Counted from the stretch's first letter, positions 28,146 to 36,720 are shown. The stretch is DNA of 44,605 nucleotides from Deltaproteobacteria bacterium Ga0077539 (GCA_001465015.1 LNEO01000361.1:1-44605); one strand, 5' to 3'. The notes: generated by a model from the sequence alone, not told the origin. Made by a program: numbers and translations.

Positions 28146-28311
28146 GCCAACACAGTATCGCCCGTGAAACCAGCGGAGATCGCGTCGCGCAGCGCGGCGG
28201 GCCACCCGCGGCGCGGCAACACCGGGCGGAGGGCGGCGGCGAGCAAACGGTCGATCGCTCCCCCGTCAGCCGACCGGCGGTGGAGTGAACGCGATTGGAT
28301 GTTTTTCCTCC
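28146..28311 (+). repeat. Dispersed repeat, copy C (full length, right border of the GTPase cassette)
   Basis: A complete copy, about 97% identical to copy B and in the same orientation. It starts GCCAACACAGTATCGCCCG and ends GATTGGATG, a T-run and CCTCC. The following plus-strand gene at 28375 begins 63 bp beyond it. Confidence 0.93.
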
Positions 28312-28374
28312 ATGCCGACCGATGATGTCTGTCGCCTGCTGCGACGCGATAGTCTCCGACGCGACGGAGGTTCA

Positions 28375-28701
28375 GTGAGCATCAACTATTATGGAGTGCC
28401 CGTGCGTGATCCCAAGCGCGTCGGGCCCATCGTCGAGGGACGCGACACCGACACCAAGATCGACGTGGCGAAGGTGCGGGCCGCGTTCGCCGTGCGCTTC
28501 AAAGGCGACGACCGCGGAACGCTCAAGTGGCAAGCCGGCGGCGACTACGTGTTCGTCGATGTGCTCGCGACGCACGTGCTCGTCACGCACAACACCGGCA
28601 AAGGTTCGTATCAGATCGAGGTGATCATGGACGCGGTCGAGACGCTGAAGCGCCTCGGGCTTCACGTGTGGGATCCGCAGCAGGGAAGCTGGTTTCCCTG
28701 A
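28375..28701 (+). CDS. Small protein of unknown function
   Basis: A 108-residue protein. GTG at 28375 is preferred because GGAGG sits 4 nt upstream; an ATG at 28312, right at the end of repeat copy C, would add 21 unlikely residues. It has no signal peptide or TM. It begins SINYYGVPVRDPKRVGPIVE, has a central strand-rich part (DYVFVDVLATHVLVTHN) and ends LGLHVWDPQQGSWFP. The tail resembles small immunity- or contact-type proteins in which a strand ends in Trp/Phe-Asp-Pro-Gln, but I cannot name a family. It adjoins the repeat-bracketed cassette and may belong to the same accessory region. Confidence 0.55.
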   Translation: MSINYYGVPVRDPKRVGPIVEGRDTDTKIDVAKVRAAFAVRFKGDDRGTLKWQAGGDYVFVDVLATHVLVTHNTGKGSYQIEVIMDAVETLKRLGLHVWDPQQGSWFP

Positions 28702-28855
28702 GCCTATCGTCCGCGGACGTTGCCCTGGCTGTCCGCACGATCCAAGCGCAAGACGCCGGCAGCGCTCGCGAGCGTCTCGCGCGAGGACGAGACCGAGACC
28801 GATCGGGGCGTGGCTCCGTCGATGCAGAATCTTGGGCGCTCGAGCGACGCCTCGC

Positions 28856-28861
28856 TACGAT
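28856..28861 (+). promoter_or_regulatory. Candidate -10 hexamer for a leaderless gene
   Basis: TACGAT lies 7 nt before the ATG at 28869, which lacks a Shine-Dalgarno sequence. Confidence 0.35.
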
Positions 28862-28868
28862 CGCGCGC

Positions 28869-29372
28869 ATGGGATCCGCATACATCGGCAGCGTGATCGC
28901 CCGCAGTGCAAACACTGCGACGATTCGCGTGTATCAACATCACCCCGACTACGGGCTCGACCCCGAGTACTTCATGGACGAATGGGGCGCGATGGCCATC
29001 GCGTGCTGGGCGTTCAAGGACGGCTACGCGGTGCGAAATTTCAGAAACACCGACACCAAGGCGCCCTTCGTGAGCTTGCTCGCGGACGGAGAGACGACCG
29101 CGCTCGGCCGCAGCCTGGGCTCGTTCGACAACCTCTTCGACGCCCCTGCAACCAGCGTCGAGGCGCTGCGCGTCACGAAGGTCAACCTCGTGCGCAGCGC
29201 GTACAACGACGAAAACTCCCCTGAGCGATTGACGGCCGCCGGCTATCCGCCGGACCAAGAGCGCTTTCACGAGGTCGTGATGAAGATCTGCGGAGTCCTC
29301 GACATCGACGTCGAGGCGGACGACGACGAGACCCTCGCCCCGCTGATCGTCGGCGCCGAGTGGGAGTTCTGA
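28869..29372 (+). CDS. Protein of unknown function
   Basis: A 167-residue soluble protein. The ATG at 28869 follows TACGAT by 7 nt and has no ribosome site. The sequence has Tyr/His-rich and Trp-rich stretches (IRVYQHHPDYGLDPEYF, MDEWGAMAIACWAFKDGY) and an acidic C-terminus (VEADDDETLAPLIVG). Nothing marks export. It is co-oriented with the small gene at 28375, 167 bp away. No family was recognised. Confidence 0.55.
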   Translation: MGSAYIGSVIARSANTATIRVYQHHPDYGLDPEYFMDEWGAMAIACWAFKDGYAVRNFRNTDTKAPFVSLLADGETTALGRSLGSFDNLFDAPATSVEALRVTKVNLVRSAYNDENSPERLTAAGYPPDQERFHEVVMKICGVLDIDVEADDDETLAPLIVGAEWEF

Positions 29373-29449
29373 GAGGTCCGTCCGGGGACGTCTTGCCGAG
29401 CGCAGCGAGCGACGCTCGCGCGGGTCGCGCAGGGGAGCTCGCCGGTCTC

Positions 29450-30871
29450 TCAGAAGCACTGTTGCGTGCGAGCGGAGAAGGCGCAGGCTCTGCCCATACC
29501 CAGACATCCGCCCCACTGGCCAACTACGCCGCAAGCGACGTCGCCGCCGGCGAACGCGTTCCATCCGTCTGTGCCAAGGCCGGTTGCAAAGCACGAGAGC
29601 GTTTCGCAGAACGCGATCGTGGTCCATACGTGCTGCACGTTGCCGTCGCAGTTCATGTCGACGGGTGCGGGACGAGTGAACCCCGACCCTGGATATCGCT
29701 CTCCATCGGTGTCAGCGCAGTCTCCGCCGCGCAGCGCGCGAATCAACCCGCTGGCCTCGCAGAGGCACTGCGCCGAGCCGGTTCCGTACCCGTCGTTGTC
29801 TTCGTCACGGTAGTACGACGTGCATCCGGGGGTGTCGGCGACGTTGATGGATCCGTCGCAGTTGCGATCCTCGGGGCCACAAGCGTCGGTAGCGCCGTAG
29901 AACGTCGCCGCGCGGTTGTCGTCGCAGTCGACCGCACGCGAGCTGCAGTGACCGACGCCGCGACCGTCTCCGTCACGATCTGCGCACGATCCGCACGTGC
30001 CCACGGCGGGAAAGCAGTACGACTGCGCCCCGCTCGGCCTGCACGTGAATCCGCTCGGGCACGACGAGCCCGCACCGCACGAGGGAAGGCACTGTCCGGT
30101 GTCGGCTCCGGTCACCGCGGCGTCGGCGGAGAAGCTCCAGCACACGCCCGTGGCGCACGTCGCGCTCGTGCAACTCTGGCAGAAGCTCTGCACTCCTCGC
30201 TCGTCCGCTCCGAAGCTGGGGCGGCAAAGCGCCGCGAAGGGCACTCCAGCAGCCATCTGCGCTGCCGATACCGAGAACGGAAACGCGGGCCTCGGCGTCG
30301 GATACGGGCTCGCCGCCGCGTGCACCACCTGGCACGTGTACGCGCGGGCGCTCGCGTCCTCGCCCACGGGCTGAAGCAGAGAGCCGCACGCGCCCGGGTC
30401 CGACGTGCAGTCGCGCGAGCACACGCCAGGCCGCGATCGGCCAGGGAAAATACTAGCGACGCTCACCACGCTCGCGCCCGCGTCCCCCGCGTTGGCCAGC
30501 GAGACCATCGTCACGCACTCGCCGGTGCCCGCGGGGCAGTCTGCGTTCGTCGTACAGCCGATGAAGTCCGCAAACGCGTATGGCACTCCAGCCTCGACGA
30601 TCGCATCCGGCGCGCTATCCGGCAGGCTATCCGGCGGGCTATCCACGGCGATGTCGTCCAGAACGTCAGTGGCCACGTCCATATCTACGACGTCTGGCGC
30701 GCTGTCGGGCTGAGACTCCGAGGCGATGTCCGTGCTGCGATCTGCCGCCGTATCCGCTCGCGCGTCGAGCGTCGAGTCCGGCGCGGCATCGGCGATCGGT
30801 GCCGGGCTGCACGCAGCCAGCCCGAGCGTCGAGAGCAAGAGCAACCCACTTCCAGCGATTCGAATATGCAC
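29450..30871 (-). CDS. Cys-rich lipoprotein with MopE-type putative metal-binding motifs
   Basis: A 473-residue secreted protein starting with GTG at 30871; GGAGG lies 6 nt upstream. The signal peptide ends LGLAAC. A long Asp/Ser/Ala/Pro linker follows, about 80 residues, including DSPPDSLPDSAPD. The C-terminal half has many disulphide-type Cys and the pattern CADRDGDGRGVGHC, VDCDD, then NCDG, repeated as YYRDEDNDGYGTG, DCADTDGERYPG, MNCDG. This is the PF11617-type putative metal-binding (MopE-like) motif, where Asp residues bind calcium or similar ions outside the cell. Function is unknown; a surface structural or adhesion role is likely. Confidence 0.8.
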   Translation of the reverse strand: MHIRIAGSGLLLLSTLGLAACSPAPIADAAPDSTLDARADTAADRSTDIASESQPDSAPDVVDMDVATDVLDDIAVDSPPDSLPDSAPDAIVEAGVPYAFADFIGCTTNADCPAGTGECVTMVSLANAGDAGASVVSVASIFPGRSRPGVCSRDCTSDPGACGSLLQPVGEDASARAYTCQVVHAAASPYPTPRPAFPFSVSAAQMAAGVPFAALCRPSFGADERGVQSFCQSCTSATCATGVCWSFSADAAVTGADTGQCLPSCGAGSSCPSGFTCRPSGAQSYCFPAVGTCGSCADRDGDGRGVGHCSSRAVDCDDNRAATFYGATDACGPEDRNCDGSINVADTPGCTSYYRDEDNDGYGTGSAQCLCEASGLIRALRGGDCADTDGERYPGSGFTRPAPVDMNCDGNVQHVWTTIAFCETLSCFATGLGTDGWNAFAGGDVACGVVGQWGGCLGMGRACAFSARTQQCF

Positions 30872-31586
30872 AGAGAACCTCCGCGACGCGCCGTTCGACG
30901 TGCGTCGCAAAGCGCCTTCGTGTGCATCGAGCGTTCCATCGAAATGTGCTGAGATAACCGCGACGAGCGAAGCGAGACGCTGCACGCGCTGCGTCAGCGC
31001 TGCAGGCGCTGCGTAGGATCACCAGTGAATTGCCAGTGATTTCGTGCACAATATGCGCGGACAGCGAAGCGCGCTGCGATTCGACGGCGCGAGCGCAGCA
31101 GACTGCGTGGCATCGACCGTGAGTGATCTCGATGCAACGCAGCGTGCGGTCTCTGCAGCGCGCGTCCTGTGCACGGCCTCGATCGAGCACGAGAGACTCG
31201 CTCGGGGCGCTCGCCTTCTCCTGACGCAGCGGTGTTGATCGATTCACGCAACGACGCGCGGCTCTGCTTCGCGCTCGACGGGACGAGCTTGGACCCGTCG
31301 TGGGAGCGCTCGAGCTGGCAGCAGTTCTCGCGGCGTATCGCCGAGCGGCTCGCGAACTGGGTCGGCCCTGAGCGGCTGAGCGACGGTCGGCGGTCGCGCG
31401 AGAACGGGGTCGACCGACGCAAGTGGCGAGCGCTGAGCGGCACTTGAATGTGTGTGTATTCTGCGCTGGCTCGAGTAGGACACCCGGGCGAGAGAAGACC
31501 GCGTGTCGGGCTCGAGGTGGCGAGCATCGCGGGAGGACGCGGTTCGACGTTCGCGGTCAGCCCTCGGTCGCTCGTTGCGGCGGCTT
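30872..31586. other. 715-bp region without a confident gene
   Basis: This is upstream of the MopE-like lipoprotein and downstream of the YWTD-protein gene. It contains a repeated GCGCTGC pattern near 30980-31015 and a direct CCAGTGA pair (31022, 31033; 11-bp period). A plus-strand frame (31169-31447) ends in a basic segment GVDRRKWRALSGT and could be a decayed fragment, but I found no family. Nothing else is supported. Confidence 0.3.
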
Positions 31587-32813
31587 CTACGGGGCGACGA
31601 TCATCGGGAGCCCGAAGCTCGTGTACATCGCCGCGCCGCTGATCATGAAGCTGGTGAAGGTCACCTCGCCAGTTCCGTCGAGGTTCGCTCGGTGGATCAC
31701 GAAGCTCGTGCTCGCGCCGGTCGTCGCCCGCGCGTAATAGAGGTGCCCGCGCGGGAGGTCTGCGTAGCCTCCTACCACTTGGGTGCCGGTGGTCGCGCTG
31801 ACGAGCGAGGTTCGGCCGGTGACCACGAGTGAGCCTGCAGCAGCGCCGTCGCTGACTGTCACCCGCTCGATGCACGAGCGGGCACCGGAGATGCACGAGC
31901 CCGTCGCGAAGTCCGTCTTGTGAACGAAGTACATGTGTCCTGTGGATTCCTCGACGCCGATCGGTCGCACCCCGGCGCAGCGGACGGACGGCGAGAGGGC
32001 TCCTTGTCGCACGTCGTTGCCGGCGGTCCCGAGACGAACCACGCGCAGGTCCACGTCGCAGCGGCCACCATCGGTGATCCCATAGAGTCGAGACATCGCG
32101 CCGATCGAGAGCCCGTTGAAGCCGTTGACGTCGGCGATCATCGTCGGTGTCGCGGTCGCGATCGGAAAGCGAACGATCGGACCTCGCGTGGCGCCGTCGT
32201 TTCCTGAGAAGAACACCGCTCGACCGGGGACATCGACGACGAGTCTGTCCACGAGGCTCGTATAGGCCGCAGTGCTCGCGAAGAGACGCGCATCCGTGCC
32301 GCTTCGAGCGACCGAGCGGAGCTGATTCGCGGCCGCATCGGTCCAGTAGAGCCGATCGCCGATGGTGTCGAAGGACAGCTCGCCGACCCACGTTCCAACG
32401 GAGGAGGTCACGACCTCGGCCACGGTCGGCGCTGCGAGGGCAAATCGGACGATGCTGTCTCCGCGAACGGTGTACAGAAACAGCGGCCGTGCTCCGCTGT
32501 CGGGCGCCACATCGACGGTGATCGTGTCCGCGTTGGGGGCATCGACTGAGGGCGCGTCGGTGACTCCCGAGTCGAGCAAGAAAGCGTCTGTCGGGCTGCT
32601 GTCCGCCGCGTCGAACGCGACGTCCGAGCTGACTGCATCCATGTCCGGGACATCCGCGGCAGGCGCATCCATCGAGACACCATCGGGCCGAAGGGTGTCC
32701 ACGGGAGGCTGCGAGACATCGCCGCTGTCTGCGGGGGACGGCGTGCTCGAGCACGCAGAGACGGTGAAGACAACGCCGAGCGCCGTGAGCCATACGAATC
32801 GAAAAGCGTTCAC
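31587..32813 (-). CDS. Lipoprotein with YWTD-type beta-propeller
   Basis: A 408-residue protein. GTG at 32813 is preferred; a TACGAT box stands 7 nt upstream, and the longer frame (to 33056) gives no signal peptide at its front. The signal peptide is NAFRFVWLTALGVVF and the lipobox is VSAC. An Asp/Ala/Pro linker of about 90 residues follows. The rest has repeated blades, the clearest being GDRLYWTDAAANQLRSV, the YWTD repeat of LDL-receptor-type propellers, and HMYFVHKTDF, GHLYYARATTG. A six-bladed propeller exposed at the surface is likely. Four Cys in the C-terminal half may form disulphides. No enzyme signature was seen. Confidence 0.78.
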   Translation of the reverse strand: MNAFRFVWLTALGVVFTVSACSSTPSPADSGDVSQPPVDTLRPDGVSMDAPAADVPDMDAVSSDVAFDAADSSPTDAFLLDSGVTDAPSVDAPNADTITVDVAPDSGARPLFLYTVRGDSIVRFALAAPTVAEVVTSSVGTWVGELSFDTIGDRLYWTDAAANQLRSVARSGTDARLFASTAAYTSLVDRLVVDVPGRAVFFSGNDGATRGPIVRFPIATATPTMIADVNGFNGLSIGAMSRLYGITDGGRCDVDLRVVRLGTAGNDVRQGALSPSVRCAGVRPIGVEESTGHMYFVHKTDFATGSCISGARSCIERVTVSDGAAAGSLVVTGRTSLVSATTGTQVVGGYADLPRGHLYYARATTGASTSFVIHRANLDGTGEVTFTSFMISGAAMYTSFGLPMIVAP

Positions 32814-32820
32814 TCCCACG

Positions 32821-32826
32821 ATCGTA
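32821..32826 (-). promoter_or_regulatory. Candidate -10 hexamer for a leaderless gene
   Basis: TACGAT on the minus strand lies 7 nt before the GTG at 32813. Confidence 0.35.
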
Positions 32827-33109
32827 CCTGAGCTGCACTTTGCGGTGTCGCTTGGAGATCCAGCGCTCACTCTCACGATGGGTCCGTGATGAGCGCTGCG
32901 TGTCGCGCGGCGTCGAGGCTTCGCGCACACGCAAGGACGGCGGCAGACGGGCTGGGTGCATCTGCTCCCATCCGACGACAGCGGCGGCGCGGCAGCGAGC
33001 GACGGCACCATCGAGCTCTCGCTCGACGGGTTCATTTCGGTTCGCGCGTCGCGCACGGGTCAACCAACAGCGACGCCATCGCCCTTTGCCTCACCGCCTC
33101 CGTCCACCC
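32827..33109. other. Intergenic region without recognised features
   Basis: This is the upstream region of the YWTD lipoprotein gene, up to repeat copy E. No coding pattern convinced me on either strand. Confidence 0.35.
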
Positions 33110-33187
33110 GTGGCTGCCGCGCCGCGATCGTCCCGCGGCGCCGCACGACGCGATCTCCTCTGTTTTCACAGGCGATGCTGCGTTGGC
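33110..33187 (-). repeat. Dispersed repeat, copy E (5' module only, inverted)
   Basis: Read on the minus strand it starts GCCAACGCAGCATCGCCTG and continues through AACAGAGGAGATCGCGTCG, matching the first half of copies B and C but of the subtype also seen in the hairpin at 39031. It supplies the last codons and stop of the gene 33166-33954. Confidence 0.87.
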
Positions 33188-33954
33188 TTCGGAAGCACGA
33201 CCGGCACGCTCGCCTCGACCACGCTGAAGCAGCAGATCGCGTCGCCTTTGGCGTAGGCGAAATCCAATGCGGTGAGGAGCGCCTTCGGCTTGAGTTTCTG
33301 CAGCGCGGGCTCTAGCTCGTCACGCTTGGACGGGAGGTTGCCAGCGGTGCGGATGCCGGTGCGGGTGAGGATGCCCAGGACTTGCTCTCGCAGGGGTGCG
33401 AGCGAGGCATCGTGAAAGATCTGGTGCATCGCGTCGGCGCGGGACTTCGCCCGGATGAACAGCGGAAACGCCGAGAACCAGCCGATGCAAGTGCCCACCT
33501 CGAAGATCTCGAGCTCCTTCGCCAACACCGGCGCGAACCACGCAGCGCGGTTGGTCATGCCCGCGAAGTGCGCGTCGCCGAGGGTGACGAGCTGCGAGAA
33601 CGAGCCCTCGGTGTCCTTGATGACCTGATTGTACAAGAGCTTGGCGACGAGCGCGTTGGGCTCGGGCTGGAGCGCGGCCTGGAGCTCGTCAATCTCCAGG
33701 TCGTCGAGCGAACCGCCGCCGCGCCGACGGTGGCGCTTTCGAAACGCGGGCCACTCGGGGCCGTCGGGGTCCCCGCTGATGAGCTGATCGAGGATGTTCT
33801 CGTCGACCTTGGCGAAGGCGCCGATGGCCTCCGGGCCGTCGCCAAAACCGAGCCAACTCGGGTTGATGCCCGAGTACGACACCTGCTGGATCAGCATGAG
33901 TTGACCGGCTTTGCCGCGCAGGAAGGGCGTCCATCCGTTCGTTCGATCCGTCAT
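33166..33954 (-). CDS. Protein of unknown function ending in a dispersed repeat
   Basis: A 262-residue soluble protein. The ATG at 33954 has GAGGT 6 nt upstream. It opens WTPFLRGKAGQLMLIQQ and has a central acidic/basic helix region (KRHRRRGGGSLDDLEIDEL), then helical segments (LEIFEVGTCIGWFSAFPLF). No known motif was seen. The C-terminus is unusual: the last residues PTQHRL and the stop TGA are encoded by repeat copy E, so the original end was probably altered when the element arrived. Confidence 0.55.
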   Translation of the reverse strand: MTDRTNGWTPFLRGKAGQLMLIQQVSYSGINPSWLGFGDGPEAIGAFAKVDENILDQLISGDPDGPEWPAFRKRHRRRGGGSLDDLEIDELQAALQPEPNALVAKLLYNQVIKDTEGSFSQLVTLGDAHFAGMTNRAAWFAPVLAKELEIFEVGTCIGWFSAFPLFIRAKSRADAMHQIFHDASLAPLREQVLGILTRTGIRTAGNLPSKRDELEPALQKLKPKALLTALDFAYAKGDAICCFSVVEASVPVVLPKPTQHRL

Positions 33955-34368
33955 TCAGGTACCTCAAAGGGGAGTCGATGGAATCGCGGCGCGGGTCACG
34001 GGAGCGACTCGCGTCGTCCGCTCGTTTGCCGCTTCGCTGCCGCGCGTTCGAGCGCCCGCGCGAGCACCGCGCGCTCGCGTCGAGCTCGACCCCGCGCGAT
34101 GCGCGCTCGTCCGATGCAGCCGCGGTGATGGCGCGCGTCGACCGTGGGGACGTGTCGCTTGTCATTGGCTCGGCGCGAGCGTGCGACACTTTCGGTCGCC
34201 GTGGGAGGTGAAGCGCGATGCCTGCGACAACGCGCTGCGTCGAGGTTTTCTTGCGACGTCACAAGAGATTCGCAAGGCTGAGAATGCGGCGGACAGCTTC
34301 CGTGCCGACCCTGCCTCATGGACGTTTGCGTTCACCCGAAGGCGTCGCGAGGGTGCTCGCGTCGTTGG
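33955..34368. other. 414-bp region without recognised genes
   Basis: No gene in this stretch looks coding on either strand. It contains the upstream region of the gene at 33954 and the downstream side of the discoidin-like lipoprotein gene. Confidence 0.35.
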
Positions 34369-36720
34369 TCACGGCGACGAGAACGTCGCGTCGCAGTAGC
34401 CCAACGTCTCGTCGCCGCTTCGAAACTGCGAGTTACCTTCGTGGTGGAAGTACCAGCGTCCGTTCGCTGGTAGCAGCACGAACGAGCACATGTCCGACAG
34501 GCTCGCGAACGTCGCGAGCGTCGTCGCGGCGCTCGTCGGCACCTGGTACCGCGTGATCGTCGTGCTGTTCTGGACGGCGTCGAAGTAGTAGCTCCCGCCG
34601 AAGAACTCGAGCGTTCCCCAGTACGCCCAGCTCTCGCAGTTTGTGTGCGGGATTGCAGGCATCGCCCCGAGATCCCTGACCATGCCGCTCGGCAGCTCGA
34701 TCACGTACGCGCGGTTGGTGCCTTCGTGAAGCCCGATGGCGCGTCGTCCCGAGAAGATCCCCGTGTTGTTTCCGACGTTGATCGATCGGCTCAACGTGAT
34801 CGCCGTTGTCGTCAGGGCTCCCGAGAGTCCGTCGATCTGAATCAAGTGCGTCACGACGCCGCCCCCAAACGGCACCGCCGTCGTCGCGCTCGTGCCCAGC
34901 GTGTACAGGGTGCCCGAGGCGATGTCGCTGACCATCGCTTCGTAGCGCGTGCCCAACATCGTGGGCGCGGAGAGATCCAGCGCGAAGCGCCCCGTGCGCG
35001 AGTCACCCGAGTAGAACACGCTCGTCGACGACACGCCGATGCCGCCGCGGTCGTCGCCGGTCGCGGCGACGTGCTCGATCGCGTTGCAGTTCGTCGCCGT
35101 CAGCGACTCGATGCGAAACGTCCCGCGCGACGAATCGAAGCACGAGCCGCCCGTGCACGACTCTCCTGCCGCGCAGCGGCGGCCGCAGGCGCCGCAGTTG
35201 TTGTTGTCGCTGAGCCGGTTGATCTCGCACATGTTCGCTGCGTTTCCGTCGCAGTCGAGCTGGCTGGCGGGGCAAGCCGTCGCTCCGCTGCAGAGGCCAC
35301 GCGAGCACGCCTCGCCGGTCGTCGCTGGGTTTCCGTCGTTGCATGCGCTCGTGGAAGCGAGGTTTGGCAACCCGGGGCAGCTCGTCGTCATCGGATCGCA
35401 GCCGAAGGCCTCGACCTCGTCGATGCACGCGCCGGCGAGCGCAACGTTGATCTTGATGAACCTCGCAGTGACGATCGGAAACAGCACGTTGACGGACTGC
35501 CCCATCGCGAGGTTCGTCCCTGGCGCGCCCACGGGCGCGGTGAACACCGTGCGGTACTCCATCGCGTCGTTCGTGGCGTCGCCTTCCATGTAGACCGCGT
35601 CGGTCTCGGCGACCTGAACGCTGTACGCGCCGATCGCGCGATCGCCAAAGTTGTTGAGGCGATCACGTCCGAAGCGAACGCGCTCGATCGGGACCAGTCG
35701 GCCGAGGTCGATCTTGATCCAGCCGTTCGCCGCGGACGCGATCCACGACGAGCCATTTCCGTACTCTCCGTCGTTCGCGTGCTGCGGTTGGTGCCGCGCG
35801 TTGCCGGCGATCGTCCCGCTGGTGACCGACGGTCGCGCTCCGTTCGCCACGGCGGCGAAGTTGCCCGTGCGATCGTACGGCTGGCGACTGCAGCCGGGCG
35901 GCGAGTCGCCCGCGACGCAGCCGAGCATCCCTGTGAGCATGGCCGCAGTCGTGCTGGTGGCGGCCGAACGGCGCGTATTCGCGCAACGTCCCACGGCGGG
36001 ATCGCACACGTTCGGAAGGTGGCACGCGTCCGACGGCTCGCACATCACGCCGACGCACCGATCGGCTTCGCATCGACCGGCGTTGCAGTATTGCCCCATG
36101 GCGCAGGCAGTTCCGCACCTCCCGCAGTTGCTTCGGTCCGTGTTGAGGTTGCGACACGCCATCGCAGCGCCCGTTCCGCAGGTGGTCTCCGGGGCGGTGC
36201 ACTCGAGTCGACACACGCTCGCGCGACAGACCTGGCCCATCGGGCAAGCGTTTCCGCAGGCGCCGCAGTGGGCCACGCTCGTCGCTGTGTCGACGCAGGC
36301 GCCGCTGCACAGCGTCGTACCCATCGTGCACACGCCCGTGTCCACGCCGGTGTCCACGCCCGTATCCACGCCCGTGTCCACGCCAGTGTCTACGCCGGTA
36401 TCCACGCCCGTGTCGACGCCCGTGTCGACGCCGGTATCCACGCCGGTGTCGATCGACACGCCGGTGTCGACGCCAGTGTCTTCGGGTATGCCGGTGTCGA
36501 TCACGACACCCGTGTCGCTGATCGCTCCGCTGTCGGCGTCCGCAGGAGGCATCGGCCGATCGGCGTTCGAGATGTCCGAGCTGTCAGCGGTCGTTGCGTC
36601 GGACGCATCGCCCATCATCGGAGGCGTCGCACACGCAGCAGCCACGAGAGGCGCCACGACGAGGGCCGCACATCGAAGGTGTTTCGCGAGTCGCTTGCGA
36701 GAGAATCGTGAAGTTTCCAT
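34369..36720 (-). CDS. Large lipoprotein with TG-rich linker, Cys-rich modules and discoidin-like domain
   Basis: A 783-residue protein. ATG at 36720, with GAGGG about 10 nt upstream. After a basic N-terminus the hydrophobic signal ends VAAAC. The linker contains ten tandem Asp-Thr-Gly-Val units. Then come Cys-rich modules of the pattern CGACGNACPMGQVC and NCGRCGTACAMGQYC. In the middle, QHANDGEYGNGSSWIASA and WIKIDLGRLVPIERVRF form a discoidin (F5/8 type C)-like domain, which commonly binds sugars or lipids. A further Cys module (NCGACGRRCAAGESC) precedes a propeller-like C-terminus. It is probably a surface adhesin or carbohydrate-binding protein. Confidence 0.82.
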   Translation of the reverse strand: METSRFSRKRLAKHLRCAALVVAPLVAAACATPPMMGDASDATTADSSDISNADRPMPPADADSGAISDTGVVIDTGIPEDTGVDTGVSIDTGVDTGVDTGVDTGVDTGVDTGVDTGVDTGVDTGVDTGVCTMGTTLCSGACVDTATSVAHCGACGNACPMGQVCRASVCRLECTAPETTCGTGAAMACRNLNTDRSNCGRCGTACAMGQYCNAGRCEADRCVGVMCEPSDACHLPNVCDPAVGRCANTRRSAATSTTAAMLTGMLGCVAGDSPPGCSRQPYDRTGNFAAVANGARPSVTSGTIAGNARHQPQHANDGEYGNGSSWIASAANGWIKIDLGRLVPIERVRFGRDRLNNFGDRAIGAYSVQVAETDAVYMEGDATNDAMEYRTVFTAPVGAPGTNLAMGQSVNVLFPIVTARFIKINVALAGACIDEVEAFGCDPMTTSCPGLPNLASTSACNDGNPATTGEACSRGLCSGATACPASQLDCDGNAANMCEINRLSDNNNCGACGRRCAAGESCTGGSCFDSSRGTFRIESLTATNCNAIEHVAATGDDRGGIGVSSTSVFYSGDSRTGRFALDLSAPTMLGTRYEAMVSDIASGTLYTLGTSATTAVPFGGGVVTHLIQIDGLSGALTTTAITLSRSINVGNNTGIFSGRRAIGLHEGTNRAYVIELPSGMVRDLGAMPAIPHTNCESWAYWGTLEFFGGSYYFDAVQNSTTITRYQVPTSAATTLATFASLSDMCSFVLLPANGRWYFHHEGNSQFRSGDETLGYCDATFSSP
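36331..36450 (-). repeat. Ten tandem 12-bp units in a lipoprotein linker
   Basis: Ten units of about GACACGGGCGTG (minus strand, with variants at third positions) encode Asp-Thr-Gly-Val. Synonymous differences between units show it is old enough to have diverged or is kept under selection for the protein sequence. Confidence 0.9.

Noticed and set aside
26190..28311. A classical composite transposon
   Set aside because: The bordering repeats encode no recognisable transposase and no target-site duplication was identified, so I describe it only as a repeat-bracketed cassette.
28285..28374. Extended N-terminus of the small gene at 28375, starting in the repeat
   Set aside because: The first codons (MNAIGC...) come from the end of repeat copy C; GTG at 28375 has a GGAGG site.
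31169..31447. Plus-strand frame as a real gene
   Set aside because: Ninety-two codons with no recognisable domain; the first part reads as non-coding and no ribosome site is present. Mentioned only as a possible fragment.
34645..36711. 688-codon plus-strand open frame opposite the discoidin-like lipoprotein
   Set aside because: It is a repetitive Arg/Val/Ala antisense frame produced by the Asp-Thr-Gly-Val repeats and Cys modules on the other strand.
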